Assembly (NCBI RefSeq): GCF_022549775.1
Contig: NZ_JAKZGP010000003.1
Span: forward strand, 104,289-168,288
Direction of reading: 5' to 3'
From: Belliella filtrata
Lineage (GTDB): Bacteria > Bacteroidota > Bacteroidia > Cytophagales > Cyclobacteriaceae
Length of the DNA stretch: 64,000 nt
Shown here: piece by piece, positions 35,168 to 43,477 of the stretch
How positions within the stretch are numbered: the stretch's first letter is position 1
Layout: each line of letters opens with the position of its first letter
The notes under the pieces: model-generated
Database searches by the model: none
Told to the model about the DNA's origin: nothing
Seen by the model: the letters and a program-made list of their open reading frames with translations, nothing else
Program-made: the position numbers and the translations under genes

Positions 35168-36390
35168 GCTACACGCTGTACATCCTCAGCTGTGAATTCT
35201 CTAATATAGGCTAGTTTTTTAGCATAAAAGTCCATATCTAATCCTGCGTGATGCACAGTCTTGAACTTATTGATTAATTCAAATGGACTACTAAATGTAG
35301 AAAGGAAATTGCCAATCATGTAGTTTCTTACTAACTCAATCTCTTCTTCAGGAACCAAGTTGGTTTTTAACAAATCGATCTCTTTGTATATCTCCTCTAT
35401 CACTTCATGGATATAAGCTTTTTGTACATCAGCCATGATCACCCAGTAATCCGCTTGCTTCAAAGATCCTATGGTGCTGTAAATCCCATAAGTATGTCCT
35501 TTGTCTTCACGTATGTTCTTTATCAATCTTGAACCAAAATACCCGCCCAATATTGTGTTGAAAATGGTGATAGGGAAATAATCTGGATGTGTTTTAGCAA
35601 GCAAATGGAAGCCTATTCTTAAAGAAGATTGAACAGCCTCTTCTCTCAATTCATATTGTCTTTCTTGAGGCTTATTTTCAAAATTTAGTATTTCTTTTTC
35701 TGTAAAAGTCACATTTAATTTCCCCAAGGTTTCTGTAATCAATTCAAGCTCAAAAGCACCGAGGTTTCCTGTTAGAAATATTTCTGGATTAACCAGAAGA
35801 GACTCTTTGTAGTATTGAATAAGGTCTTGCCTTTGTACATCAGCTACATCAGATTCATCGGCAATCTGGCCATAAGGATGGTCGGCACCAAAAAGCTGTT
35901 GTCTAAATTGCTGACTTGCACTTACAGATGTCTTTTCTTTCTGAATGCTTATGTTAAGTGCTTTTTGAGATTTTCTTTTGGCTAATTCTTTTTCGGGAAA
36001 AATGGCATCAGTAAGCAATGAGCTAAAGATTGGGAGAACTTTAGAGAAATGCTTCTTGGTAGTGAGTAATGAAATGCTATTGTGCTCGAAACCAGAAGAA
36101 ACATCTACCTCACTTGCGAAGAAATCAAAAAAGTCATCGATTTCACTTGCGGTCATTCCACGAGTCCCCTCCATGATCATGTGAAGAGTGAAAAATGAGG
36201 TTAACTTTTTGTCGCTACTTGAATGAGCAAGCTGGGCATCTGTGCAGATTTCTAATCTACATGCATCTATTTCAGGAGTTGGTATAAAATACAAATGGAC
36301 TCCGTTTGCCAGAGTCCTTTTGATTGGTGAAGGAAGATTGATGTCCTGTGGTATCTGAAAGTCAGGAGATTTACTTCTGTCTAATATCAT
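35119..36390 (-). CDS. M16 family peptidase-like protein, zinc motif degenerate
   Basis: The 423-residue protein has the M16 double-domain fold, including RIGFHLLAKTHPDYFP and LGGYFGSRLIKNIREDKGHTYGIYS, the conserved Arg/Tyr region of the C-terminal half. The zinc site HxxEH is replaced by Phe66-x-x-Leu69-His70 (SFFTLHMIMEGT), so it cannot be an ordinary metallopeptidase. In M16B pairs one subunit is inactive, but no active partner is seen nearby. Its start overlaps the porV stop (36387-36390), so it is translated with the type IX secretion genes. A role as a chaperone or substrate-binding part is inference. Confidence 0.88.
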   Translation of the reverse strand: MILDRSKSPDFQIPQDINLPSPIKRTLANGVHLYFIPTPEIDACRLEICTDAQLAHSSSDKKLTSFFTLHMIMEGTRGMTASEIDDFFDFFASEVDVSSGFEHNSISLLTTKKHFSKVLPIFSSLLTDAIFPEKELAKRKSQKALNISIQKEKTSVSASQQFRQQLFGADHPYGQIADESDVADVQRQDLIQYYKESLLVNPEIFLTGNLGAFELELITETLGKLNVTFTEKEILNFENKPQERQYELREEAVQSSLRIGFHLLAKTHPDYFPITIFNTILGGYFGSRLIKNIREDKGHTYGIYSTIGSLKQADYWVIMADVQKAYIHEVIEEIYKEIDLLKTNLVPEEEIELVRNYMIGNFLSTFSSPFELINKFKTVHHAGLDMDFYAKKLAYIREFTAEDVQRVAQKYFDTQDLIEVIVG

Positions 36391-37601
36391 CTGTTGAATA
36401 TGTTGTAAGCTAGTGAAAATCTTAAAGTTTCTGCAAGTGGATGATTTTGCTCCATAGGTACTAGATAGGAGAAGTCGAAGCCTAGCATCTTATAGTTGAA
36501 TCCTACGCCCATGGTAAAATACCTTCTTCCGCCTTTGTTGATGTTTTCATGGAAATAACCTGTCCTCAAAGCTAATTTTTCATCATATAGGTATTCCATG
36601 CCAAATGAAATCATGAATTCTTGTAACTCTTCGCTAAATCCTCCTGGAGCATCAGCAAATGAGCCAAACATTCCAGCAATAAGTGGTCTATTGGGATCCT
36701 TACCTTCTAGGATCTCAAGATCACCATTAGGATCAGTATACAGCGTACCATCTTCATTCCTTCTATATATCGGAGGTGTAGGGACCATTAGCTTATTGAA
36801 GTCCAAAGCAAAAGTCAAAGAATTGTATTGATCAAAAATAACTTTGTAAGATGTTCCTATTCTAAAATTCGTAGGAATGTAATCTAAATCTTCTGAACTA
36901 TTGTAAGTAAGCTTCGGTCCAATGTTCGATATCACAGCTCCCCAGGACCAGACGCCTTCTCTATTGCCAAAGAATACATCTTTGGTATAATACAAGCCTA
37001 CATCTGTTCCTACTGATATCCCTGGTCTACTTTCAGAACCAGTTGAAGAGGAGATGTTTCCTGATAAGTTGGAATGAATAAATCTTGCGGAAATACCCAA
37101 GCCCAGATTTTCTGAAAGTCTTCTCGAGTACGTACCACCAATAGCAATATCCCTGGGAGTAAATTCTCCCAACTCTTCCCCTCTCTCATTGGTCAGTTGG
37201 ATGTCACCCATATTGAAATACCTCAGGTCAAAACCGAAGGCAGAGTTTTCATCAATTTTTTTATAACCTGTCAGATAGCTGACAGACATATCATTGACCA
37301 ATCTTCCTAGCCAAGGTGAGTAGGAGAGGGAGAATCCCATGTCATTTTCAACGAAAGCCAATTTTCCAGCATTCCAATGTGCAGAATTAGCATCAGGTGA
37401 AGTGGCTACACCAGCATCGCCCATTGCTGAATGCCTGCTGTCTGGTGCAAAATTCAAGAAAGGAACTGCTGTGGTGATAACTCTACGATTTGGGTCTTGA
37501 CCGGCTATGATCGTAGAATTTTGTGCCAAGACATTCGCCGAGGACAAGCATACCATTGATAAAAAAAATGGCTTGAATAATTGGCTTATCGATATTTTCA
37601 T
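36387..37601 (-). CDS. porV: Type IX secretion outer-membrane protein PorV (LptO)
   Basis: The 404-residue protein has a signal peptide ending near ANVLAQ (residue 27). A FadL-like 14-stranded barrel follows, with FAPDSRHSAMGDAGVATSPDANSAHWNAGKLAF near the N-terminus, the PorV hallmark. It ends with an aromatic-rich LRFSLAYNIFN typical of outer-membrane proteins. PorV carries T9SS substrates from the SprA translocon to the PorU sortase. The start overlaps the porU stop by 4 bp, so the two are translationally coupled. Confidence 0.95.
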   Translation of the reverse strand: MKISISQLFKPFFLSMVCLSSANVLAQNSTIIAGQDPNRRVITTAVPFLNFAPDSRHSAMGDAGVATSPDANSAHWNAGKLAFVENDMGFSLSYSPWLGRLVNDMSVSYLTGYKKIDENSAFGFDLRYFNMGDIQLTNERGEELGEFTPRDIAIGGTYSRRLSENLGLGISARFIHSNLSGNISSSTGSESRPGISVGTDVGLYYTKDVFFGNREGVWSWGAVISNIGPKLTYNSSEDLDYIPTNFRIGTSYKVIFDQYNSLTFALDFNKLMVPTPPIYRRNEDGTLYTDPNGDLEILEGKDPNRPLIAGMFGSFADAPGGFSEELQEFMISFGMEYLYDEKLALRTGYFHENINKGGRRYFTMGVGFNYKMLGFDFSYLVPMEQNHPLAETLRFSLAYNIFNR

Positions 37602-40600
37602 TTAATCAATATTTTTCCGCTAACTGTATCAGAAGATTGATCTGATTCTGATACTAGCTCTATTTCGTAAATATAAGTTCCTTTTATGGGATAATTTGTT
37701 TTGGAATGGAAAAAAATCCATTCAAGATCATTGATCTGGTGATCAGCCTCAAGATAACGCTTGCTTGTTTCATATATTTTGCTGCCAGTCACACTATAAA
37801 CTTTAAGATTGATGGTTATGTTTTTACCTGTTTGATTATGCCTAAACCTAAATTTACTGTAGTCTGAGGCAGGGTTAGGGTAATTGGAGATTTCTAGGAC
37901 TTTTGCCTCTAAGCTTCCTTGAATCATGATCTCTTTTTCACTTACTCCAAAGTTGCCAACATTGTCCCAAGCTTCTAGCCGTATAAGATTCCTACCTTCT
38001 TTGAGACCAGTTACTTCTGTTTCAATTACACCCTTTTCAAAGGAATTTTCAAGTGATAGGTAATTATGATTTAGTATAATAGGATCTTGGTCATTTATAT
38101 ACATTGAGATATCTTGTCCAAGGTTATTACTTGACACGTTTACCCCACTTTGATCGAAGAAAGAGGCTTGCATCTTGATGTTTGATGAGGTCATCGTGAG
38201 CAAACTTTCTCCATATTTATAACCAAATTTCAAGTCGATTTCGGGACCGATTGTGTCAGCTTCAGTGGTTTGTGAGCCACCGATTAGTACTTGATCTGCT
38301 CCCATAGCTTCTGAGCCATCTTGTAATGTTGCAAATACAACCATCTTGCCATTGCCTATGGTGTAGTCTATGTTTTTTGGGATGAAAATTGAGGCTTCAA
38401 AATCCCCGCCAATTATTTCTCCTGTACCTTTAAACAATACATGTCCTTCATCAGAGAAATCGGTAGGACTACTTTCATCGCCTAAAGTCCTTCGGGTAAT
38501 TGGCTTATCTGTAAGTGTAATTTGATATGCTCCTGATTGCAAAACTTTTGCTCCTGTAATAGGGTCTATAACTATCCCAGTCAAATTAACTTGTTGCATA
38601 GCTTTCAGTGTATCTATTTGCATGTCAAATTGGATATCATAGTATTGAGTAACTTGACTTTCTAGTTCGGGCGTTGCTAGCTTTAGCGTTGGGTCTCCAA
38701 GAAGGGAAAAGTTGCGATTGAAAGGGCCATTGAGGCTATTATTTTTAGTTCTTTTGAAAATCTCCCCTAAAGTAAGCGGTTGGCCATTTGATTTTTCAAA
38801 CACAGCTTCAATAAAGGCTTTGTTGAGCGTAAAGTTGACACTGGAAAAAACAGGTCTTCCTGTGGTAAGCAAACCAATTGCACCTTTTCGAACTGCAAAA
38901 AGCATTTCTTCAGCTCCTGATCGAATAAACGGACTATCATGTTTTCCAAACTCACATGTAGCAGTTACTATCAAGGGAAGCAAATTGTTTTCAGGCCAAT
39001 TTCTAAAGTCGGTGATTTGGAATACTTGTTCAGCGGTCAAGGTACTCTCATTACCATGCCCAATATAGTTCAATAGCAAAGTGCCTTGTTCGATGGCTTC
39101 TCTTAAGGCTTCTCTGGCTTGAGGTGAGGTTTGTCTTCCGCCACTTCTTACTTGTTCGAATCTGTCTAGGTATATTTTCTCAATTTGATATGCTGGATAA
39201 TTTGTTTGAATATAAGAAGCATGGCTCTCTGCATCATTGAGGTGGATGTTGCTGTCTCCGTCATCTGCAAACATGGTGATTTTCCTTTTCCATTCTCCCT
39301 CATGTTCTATTTGTAATTCATAATTGATAATTTTGGAGACTGCCTCTCTAGCCTCACCGCTGTTGATCGCAGGTATTCGTCCCACACCGATTAGTAGGTT
39401 TTGATCTCCATCTGTGGATTCTTCCCACTCACCATCTCCCCAGTCCAAAAAACCAAAGAAGTCGTCAGACGAATAGGTGGCTAAGGGGTTGAGGCTGTTT
39501 CTTGAGCTGTAAGAAGGAACTAAGTTAGGTCGAGGGCTTTGATATTTGTTTTTGTGGTCAATAGTACTTTTCCCTAAAAAGAGGACGTGCTCAAGTCTGT
39601 TTGCTTGATGATATTGGTAAGCAAGATAGTTTCTTATCGCAGTAACATCATAAGTGCCATAAGAGAAATTATCAAATATGTCTTGAAGTTCTATTACTTT
39701 GGTTTGGATGCCCATTGTTCTTTTGTGAGCAGCGAGCCGGTAAGCTTCATGGGTGAGCGAAGGGTGACAAATTATCACAAAACTAGGTTTATCATCCCCT
39801 TTTCGGAGAGATAAATTTACTGGCAAAAAATGAGTTAAGCTTGGAGTTTGAGCTGAAGAAAAGATTACAGCTTTTTCACCTCTCTGAATGGTAACAGGAG
39901 AATCTGCTGAGCTGATGCTATGAGAATTCCTGATTCTCCAAAGTTGTAGATTTGGATTTGCTCGAATTGATATGGGGTTAGATCCAGAATGGAAATACAA
40001 ACCTTCCTCTAGCTGATTGCTGTCAAAAGGGACTTCAGCCGTCAATGAGTTGATATACAATGCGCCATTAGGATCTCCAGTTTGGTAGCTGATTACTATA
40101 TTCAAGAGGTTAGATCCTGATGAATTGAGCTGATAAGCAAACATACCCTCTCGGCCTTTTATTCCATAAGTGCTATTTGGTATAGGGGCTATGGTTTGTG
40201 GGTCTTGCTCCTCTCCGTTGATTGATTTTCGAATATTATTTTCTTGAAGGGATTGTGCCATCAAGTCAATTTTAATATTAACAGGATTTACATGTTCAGA
40301 AGGTATGGGGATAGATTTATTGTAAGTTTGACCAGAGAAGATAGGCTGACTATACCAGTTTCTTCCAGAAGTCAAAAGGTTGGTTTGCTCCTCTTTTACG
40401 GAGATAAGTTGCTGGATCATTCCATAGGGAGCCTGACTTTGAGAAGGTTCATTGTTAATCTGGCGTGGAGTATTCGACCTTCCGATAAGGTAGTATGCAG
40501 TATCAGCATAAAGGTGATGTTGGTACTTCCAGCTATTTTCACCAGCTAAAAAAGTATATGTATGAGGACTCTCAACATAGAAGAATAGCTCGTTATTTAT

Positions 40601-40963
40601 TGCTTTTACAGGGATTTCCCTAAGATTGAGATCAGCGCTGTCTAATTTTTGAGGCAACATGCCTGCATTTCCGAAAATACTAACTTGATTCAAGTTGTCA
40701 AAACCAAGGCTATTGAGTTGACTTTGAGCGATTTTGTAAACACCAGATTTTGTAATTGGGAATTTATAATAATTGTCTTGTGCTTTTGAAGAGCAAATAG
40801 TTGAAGAAAAAATCAAAAAGCTTATCATGCCTAGCAAAGCATACTTTCTTAAATGAAGACGGTTTTTGAAAGCTGATGGTAGAAAGTTCCTTTTGGAAAG
40901 GAGTTGAATCTCCGCATTGGATTCTTTAAGAATCAATCTAACTGTAAAATTGCAGAAATTCAT
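37598..40963 (-). CDS. porU: Type IX secretion sortase PorU (C25 family)
   Basis: The 1121-residue protein has the gingipain-type catalytic His636 in YIGHGNEST and Cys670 in TATCEFGKHDSPF. A long N-terminal beta region precedes these, and a C-terminal immunoglobulin-like part ends with a CTD-like segment (SNYPNPASDYSKFRF, IYEIELVS). PorU removes the C-terminal signal of T9SS cargo and links it to the cell-surface anchor. The ATG at 40963 lies after an A-rich stretch; it puts the hydrophobic signal (ALLGMISFLIFSSTICSSKAQ) at residues 42 to 62, giving an unusually long n-region. A start at 40828 is an alternative. It lies 29 bp after pssA. Confidence 0.95.
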   Translation of the reverse strand: MNFCNFTVRLILKESNAEIQLLSKRNFLPSAFKNRLHLRKYALLGMISFLIFSSTICSSKAQDNYYKFPITKSGVYKIAQSQLNSLGFDNLNQVSIFGNAGMLPQKLDSADLNLREIPVKAINNELFFYVESPHTYTFLAGENSWKYQHHLYADTAYYLIGRSNTPRQINNEPSQSQAPYGMIQQLISVKEEQTNLLTSGRNWYSQPIFSGQTYNKSIPIPSEHVNPVNIKIDLMAQSLQENNIRKSINGEEQDPQTIAPIPNSTYGIKGREGMFAYQLNSSGSNLLNIVISYQTGDPNGALYINSLTAEVPFDSNQLEEGLYFHSGSNPISIRANPNLQLWRIRNSHSISSADSPVTIQRGEKAVIFSSAQTPSLTHFLPVNLSLRKGDDKPSFVIICHPSLTHEAYRLAAHKRTMGIQTKVIELQDIFDNFSYGTYDVTAIRNYLAYQYHQANRLEHVLFLGKSTIDHKNKYQSPRPNLVPSYSSRNSLNPLATYSSDDFFGFLDWGDGEWEESTDGDQNLLIGVGRIPAINSGEAREAVSKIINYELQIEHEGEWKRKITMFADDGDSNIHLNDAESHASYIQTNYPAYQIEKIYLDRFEQVRSGGRQTSPQAREALREAIEQGTLLLNYIGHGNESTLTAEQVFQITDFRNWPENNLLPLIVTATCEFGKHDSPFIRSGAEEMLFAVRKGAIGLLTTGRPVFSSVNFTLNKAFIEAVFEKSNGQPLTLGEIFKRTKNNSLNGPFNRNFSLLGDPTLKLATPELESQVTQYYDIQFDMQIDTLKAMQQVNLTGIVIDPITGAKVLQSGAYQITLTDKPITRRTLGDESSPTDFSDEGHVLFKGTGEIIGGDFEASIFIPKNIDYTIGNGKMVVFATLQDGSEAMGADQVLIGGSQTTEADTIGPEIDLKFGYKYGESLLTMTSSNIKMQASFFDQSGVNVSSNNLGQDISMYINDQDPIILNHNYLSLENSFEKGVIETEVTGLKEGRNLIRLEAWDNVGNFGVSEKEIMIQGSLEAKVLEISNYPNPASDYSKFRFRHNQTGKNITINLKVYSVTGSKIYETSKRYLEADHQINDLEWIFFHSKTNYPIKGTYIYEIELVSESDQSSDTVSGKILIK

Positions 40964-40992
40964 TTTTTATCAAGTGAAGCGCGTGAGATGTG

Positions 40993-41691
40993 CTAACTCT
41001 TTTTGTTTTTTACAATAGCACCTTCCAAAATAGAAAGGCCAATGTAAGAAATTATCAATAATGGCACACCTGCCAAGCCAAGCACGGAAATGCAAATCAA
41101 GGCTATAAATATAGTCAAGTATCTGAAAACATTGTTTGAAACTGTAAAGTCTTTGAATTTCAGGGCAATCAAGGGGATCTCTGCAACGAGTAACAGTGAC
41201 ATGATAATACTTATAGCCACTAAGCTTATGGGGTTGATAAGCCATGCTAATGTCTTAGGAAAGCTATCATACAAAAATGGCAGTGTGCTTATCAGTAAAG
41301 CATTTGCAGGAGTAGGTACTCCAATGAATCGATCACTTTGCCTTGTGTCTACATTGAATTTGGCTAACCTTAGCGCTGAAAAAACTCCAATTACCAAAGC
41401 AAAGTAAGAAAAGGTAGGTGTAGGATCCACACTGCTGATCCATTGAAAAATGATAAAAGCAGGTAGAACTCCAAAAGTAACTAGGTCGGCTAATGAATCA
41501 AGCTGTTTGCCGATTTCACTATGAACCTTTAATATTCGCGCTAAAAATCCATCTAGAAAATCAAATATGGCAGCCAATATGATGAAATATGCTCCATAAT
41601 GAATATTTCCATCTAATACAAAATGAATACCTGTCATGCCCGAAAGCAAATTCAGGCAAGTGATGAAGTTTGGGATATGTTTTTTGATCAT
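40993..41691 (-). CDS. pssA: CDP-diacylglycerol-serine O-phosphatidyltransferase
   Basis: The 232-residue membrane enzyme has the CDP-alcohol phosphotransferase signature spanning DFLDGFLARILKVHSEIGKQLDSLAD, with the four Asp in proper positions (D-G-x2-A-R-x8-G-x3-D-x3-D). It is flanked by about six membrane segments. It makes phosphatidylserine, the precursor of phosphatidylethanolamine. The ATG at 41691 shares one base with the TGA stop of the MBL gene, so translation is likely coupled. It is followed by porU 29 bp downstream. Confidence 0.93.
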   Translation of the reverse strand: MIKKHIPNFITCLNLLSGMTGIHFVLDGNIHYGAYFIILAAIFDFLDGFLARILKVHSEIGKQLDSLADLVTFGVLPAFIIFQWISSVDPTPTFSYFALVIGVFSALRLAKFNVDTRQSDRFIGVPTPANALLISTLPFLYDSFPKTLAWLINPISLVAISIIMSLLLVAEIPLIALKFKDFTVSNNVFRYLTIFIALICISVLGLAGVPLLIISYIGLSILEGAIVKNKKS

Positions 41692-42344
41692 CAAAATCTT
41701 GCTCTTTTGCCAACAAATGGATTGTGCTCTTTTTCAAAACCGATACTTGTCTCTTCCCCATGCCCTGGGTAGACAACCAAGTCATCAGGCAAAGTGAAAA
41801 GCGATGATTTTATATATTTTATCAAATCATCATGATTGCTTCCAGGAAGGTCAGTGCGTCCAATGCTACCTTGGAAAAGGGTATCACCTGCAATACAAAT
41901 TTTGCTAGGTTCGTGATAAAAAACCAAGTGTCCGGGAGCATGTCCTGGGATAAATTTGATTTTCAATTGGGTATTTCCAAAATCGATGGTGTTGTTTTCA
42001 TCGATGAAGTGATCAGGTGCTGTTTCTTCAAAAGCTGGAAAGCCGTAGTTAGATGCGTATGCTATCACAGACTTCAGTACTGGCACCTCATTTTGATGAA
42101 TCAAAAGTGGTACATTAAATTTTCTTTTGATGAAAGCATTTCCTAGAACATGATCAATATGGCAATGCGTATTGATGAGGTATTTGACGGTCAATCCCTC
42201 ATTTTCGATGAATGTCAAAAGCGTGTTTTGCTCTTCTTTTTCATAGCACCCTGGGTCAAAAATCACAGCTTCTTTGGTTTCATCAAAGAGGATATAGGTA
42301 TTTTCCATGAAAGGATTAAAAGTAAAACAGCGAAGTTGTAACAT
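41691..42344 (-). CDS. MBL-fold metallo-hydrolase (glyoxalase II-like)
   Basis: The ATG at 42344 (MLQLRCFTFN) gives 217 residues. The metal site is complete: THCHIDHVLGN (HxHxDH), PGHAPGHLVFYH, CIAGDTLFQGSIGRTDLPG and YPGHGEETSIGFEKEHNPF. The C-terminal pattern is that of glyoxalase II-like thioester hydrolases. The specific thioester is unknown. It heads the minus-strand run leading into pssA and the porU-porV pair and is divergent from the flavoprotein gene at 42404. Confidence 0.9.
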   Translation of the reverse strand: MLQLRCFTFNPFMENTYILFDETKEAVIFDPGCYEKEEQNTLLTFIENEGLTVKYLINTHCHIDHVLGNAFIKRKFNVPLLIHQNEVPVLKSVIAYASNYGFPAFEETAPDHFIDENNTIDFGNTQLKIKFIPGHAPGHLVFYHEPSKICIAGDTLFQGSIGRTDLPGSNHDDLIKYIKSSLFTLPDDLVVYPGHGEETSIGFEKEHNPFVGKRARF

Positions 42345-42403
42345 AAAGTAGAATGATTTTGAATTATCTGTCAAAATAACAAAGAAAGAATTTATTTTTG
42401 GGC

Positions 42404-43456
42404 ATGGAAGTAGATTTTTTACTCATTGGTCAAGGGATAGCAGGCACAGTGCTATCGTATAGGCTTATCAAATCTGGCTATAAGGTCATGGTATTGGATC
42501 AGCCTGAACTTAATCAAAGTAGCAGAATTGCTGCTGGTCTGTACAATCCAGTAACTGGACGCAAAATGGTAAAGACATGGAATGCAGACTTGTTGTTTCC
42601 CGAGATTGAATCACTTTACAAGGAGATGGAGCAAGTATTGAATACAAAGTTTTTACATTCATGTGGGATATATCGACCATTTTTAAGTGTTGAGGAGCAG
42701 AATGAGTGGATGGGAAATAGTGGAGACGAAAAATTTGAAAAATATATCAACGAAATAGCTACCATTTCGAGACACAAAGAATTGGTTGATGAATTTGGAG
42801 GCGTGCTCTTGAACCATTCTGGCTATTTGGATGTCAACACCATGCTTGATGCATATAATTCGTATTTATTGGATCGAAATGCCGTGAGGCTGGAAGCATT
42901 CGATGAGCAATATTTAGAATTGGAGGAAAACCAAGTCAACTATAAAGACATAAGGGCTAATAGTATCGTATATTGTAATGGGTTGGGAAGTATGAAAAGT
43001 GATTTCTTTGCGTTTTTACCATTTGCACCAGTTAAAGGAGAAATATTGGATATTAATCAACCATTTCAGCCCAAAGAAGTTATCAATCGAGGAGTATTCA
43101 GGATCACATTACCTCAAGGACTCCTTCGAGTAGGGTCCACTTACTCATGGCATGATTTGGATGAAGGTCCAACAGCGCGAGCAAAAAACGAAATATTAGA
43201 AAGGTTAGACAACCTGATGAAAATCAAAGAGAAGGAAGTTGTGAATCATAAAGTTGGGATTAGACCAGCAACTAAGGATAGAAGACCATTTTTGGGAAAA
43301 CATCCAAAGCATGAAAGCGTTTATATTTTCAATGGTTTTGGAGCTAAGGGTGTGTCGCTGATACCATATTATAGTAAAATGATGGTCGATTTATTAATTA
43401 ATAAGAATGAACCTCATTCAGATGTAAACATAAGTCGTTTTTTTAAGTATATTTAG
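42404..43456 (+). CDS. FAD-dependent oxidoreductase (DAO family)
   Basis: The ATG at 42404 is preferred over a TTG six bases before it, giving 350 residues. The Rossmann motif is FLLIGQGIAGTVLSYRL, then SSRIAAGLYNPVTGRKMV, PVKGEILDI and a C-terminal FNGFGAKGVSLIPYYS. The fold is that of D-amino-acid oxidase and glycine oxidase (ThiO). It is a different member from the oxidase at 28946. Substrate is unknown. The next gene starts 21 bp after its stop. Confidence 0.85.
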   Translation: MEVDFLLIGQGIAGTVLSYRLIKSGYKVMVLDQPELNQSSRIAAGLYNPVTGRKMVKTWNADLLFPEIESLYKEMEQVLNTKFLHSCGIYRPFLSVEEQNEWMGNSGDEKFEKYINEIATISRHKELVDEFGGVLLNHSGYLDVNTMLDAYNSYLLDRNAVRLEAFDEQYLELEENQVNYKDIRANSIVYCNGLGSMKSDFFAFLPFAPVKGEILDINQPFQPKEVINRGVFRITLPQGLLRVGSTYSWHDLDEGPTARAKNEILERLDNLMKIKEKEVVNHKVGIRPATKDRRPFLGKHPKHESVYIFNGFGAKGVSLIPYYSKMMVDLLINKNEPHSDVNISRFFKYI

Positions 43457-43477
43457 AATCTAAGCGAAAATTGACTA

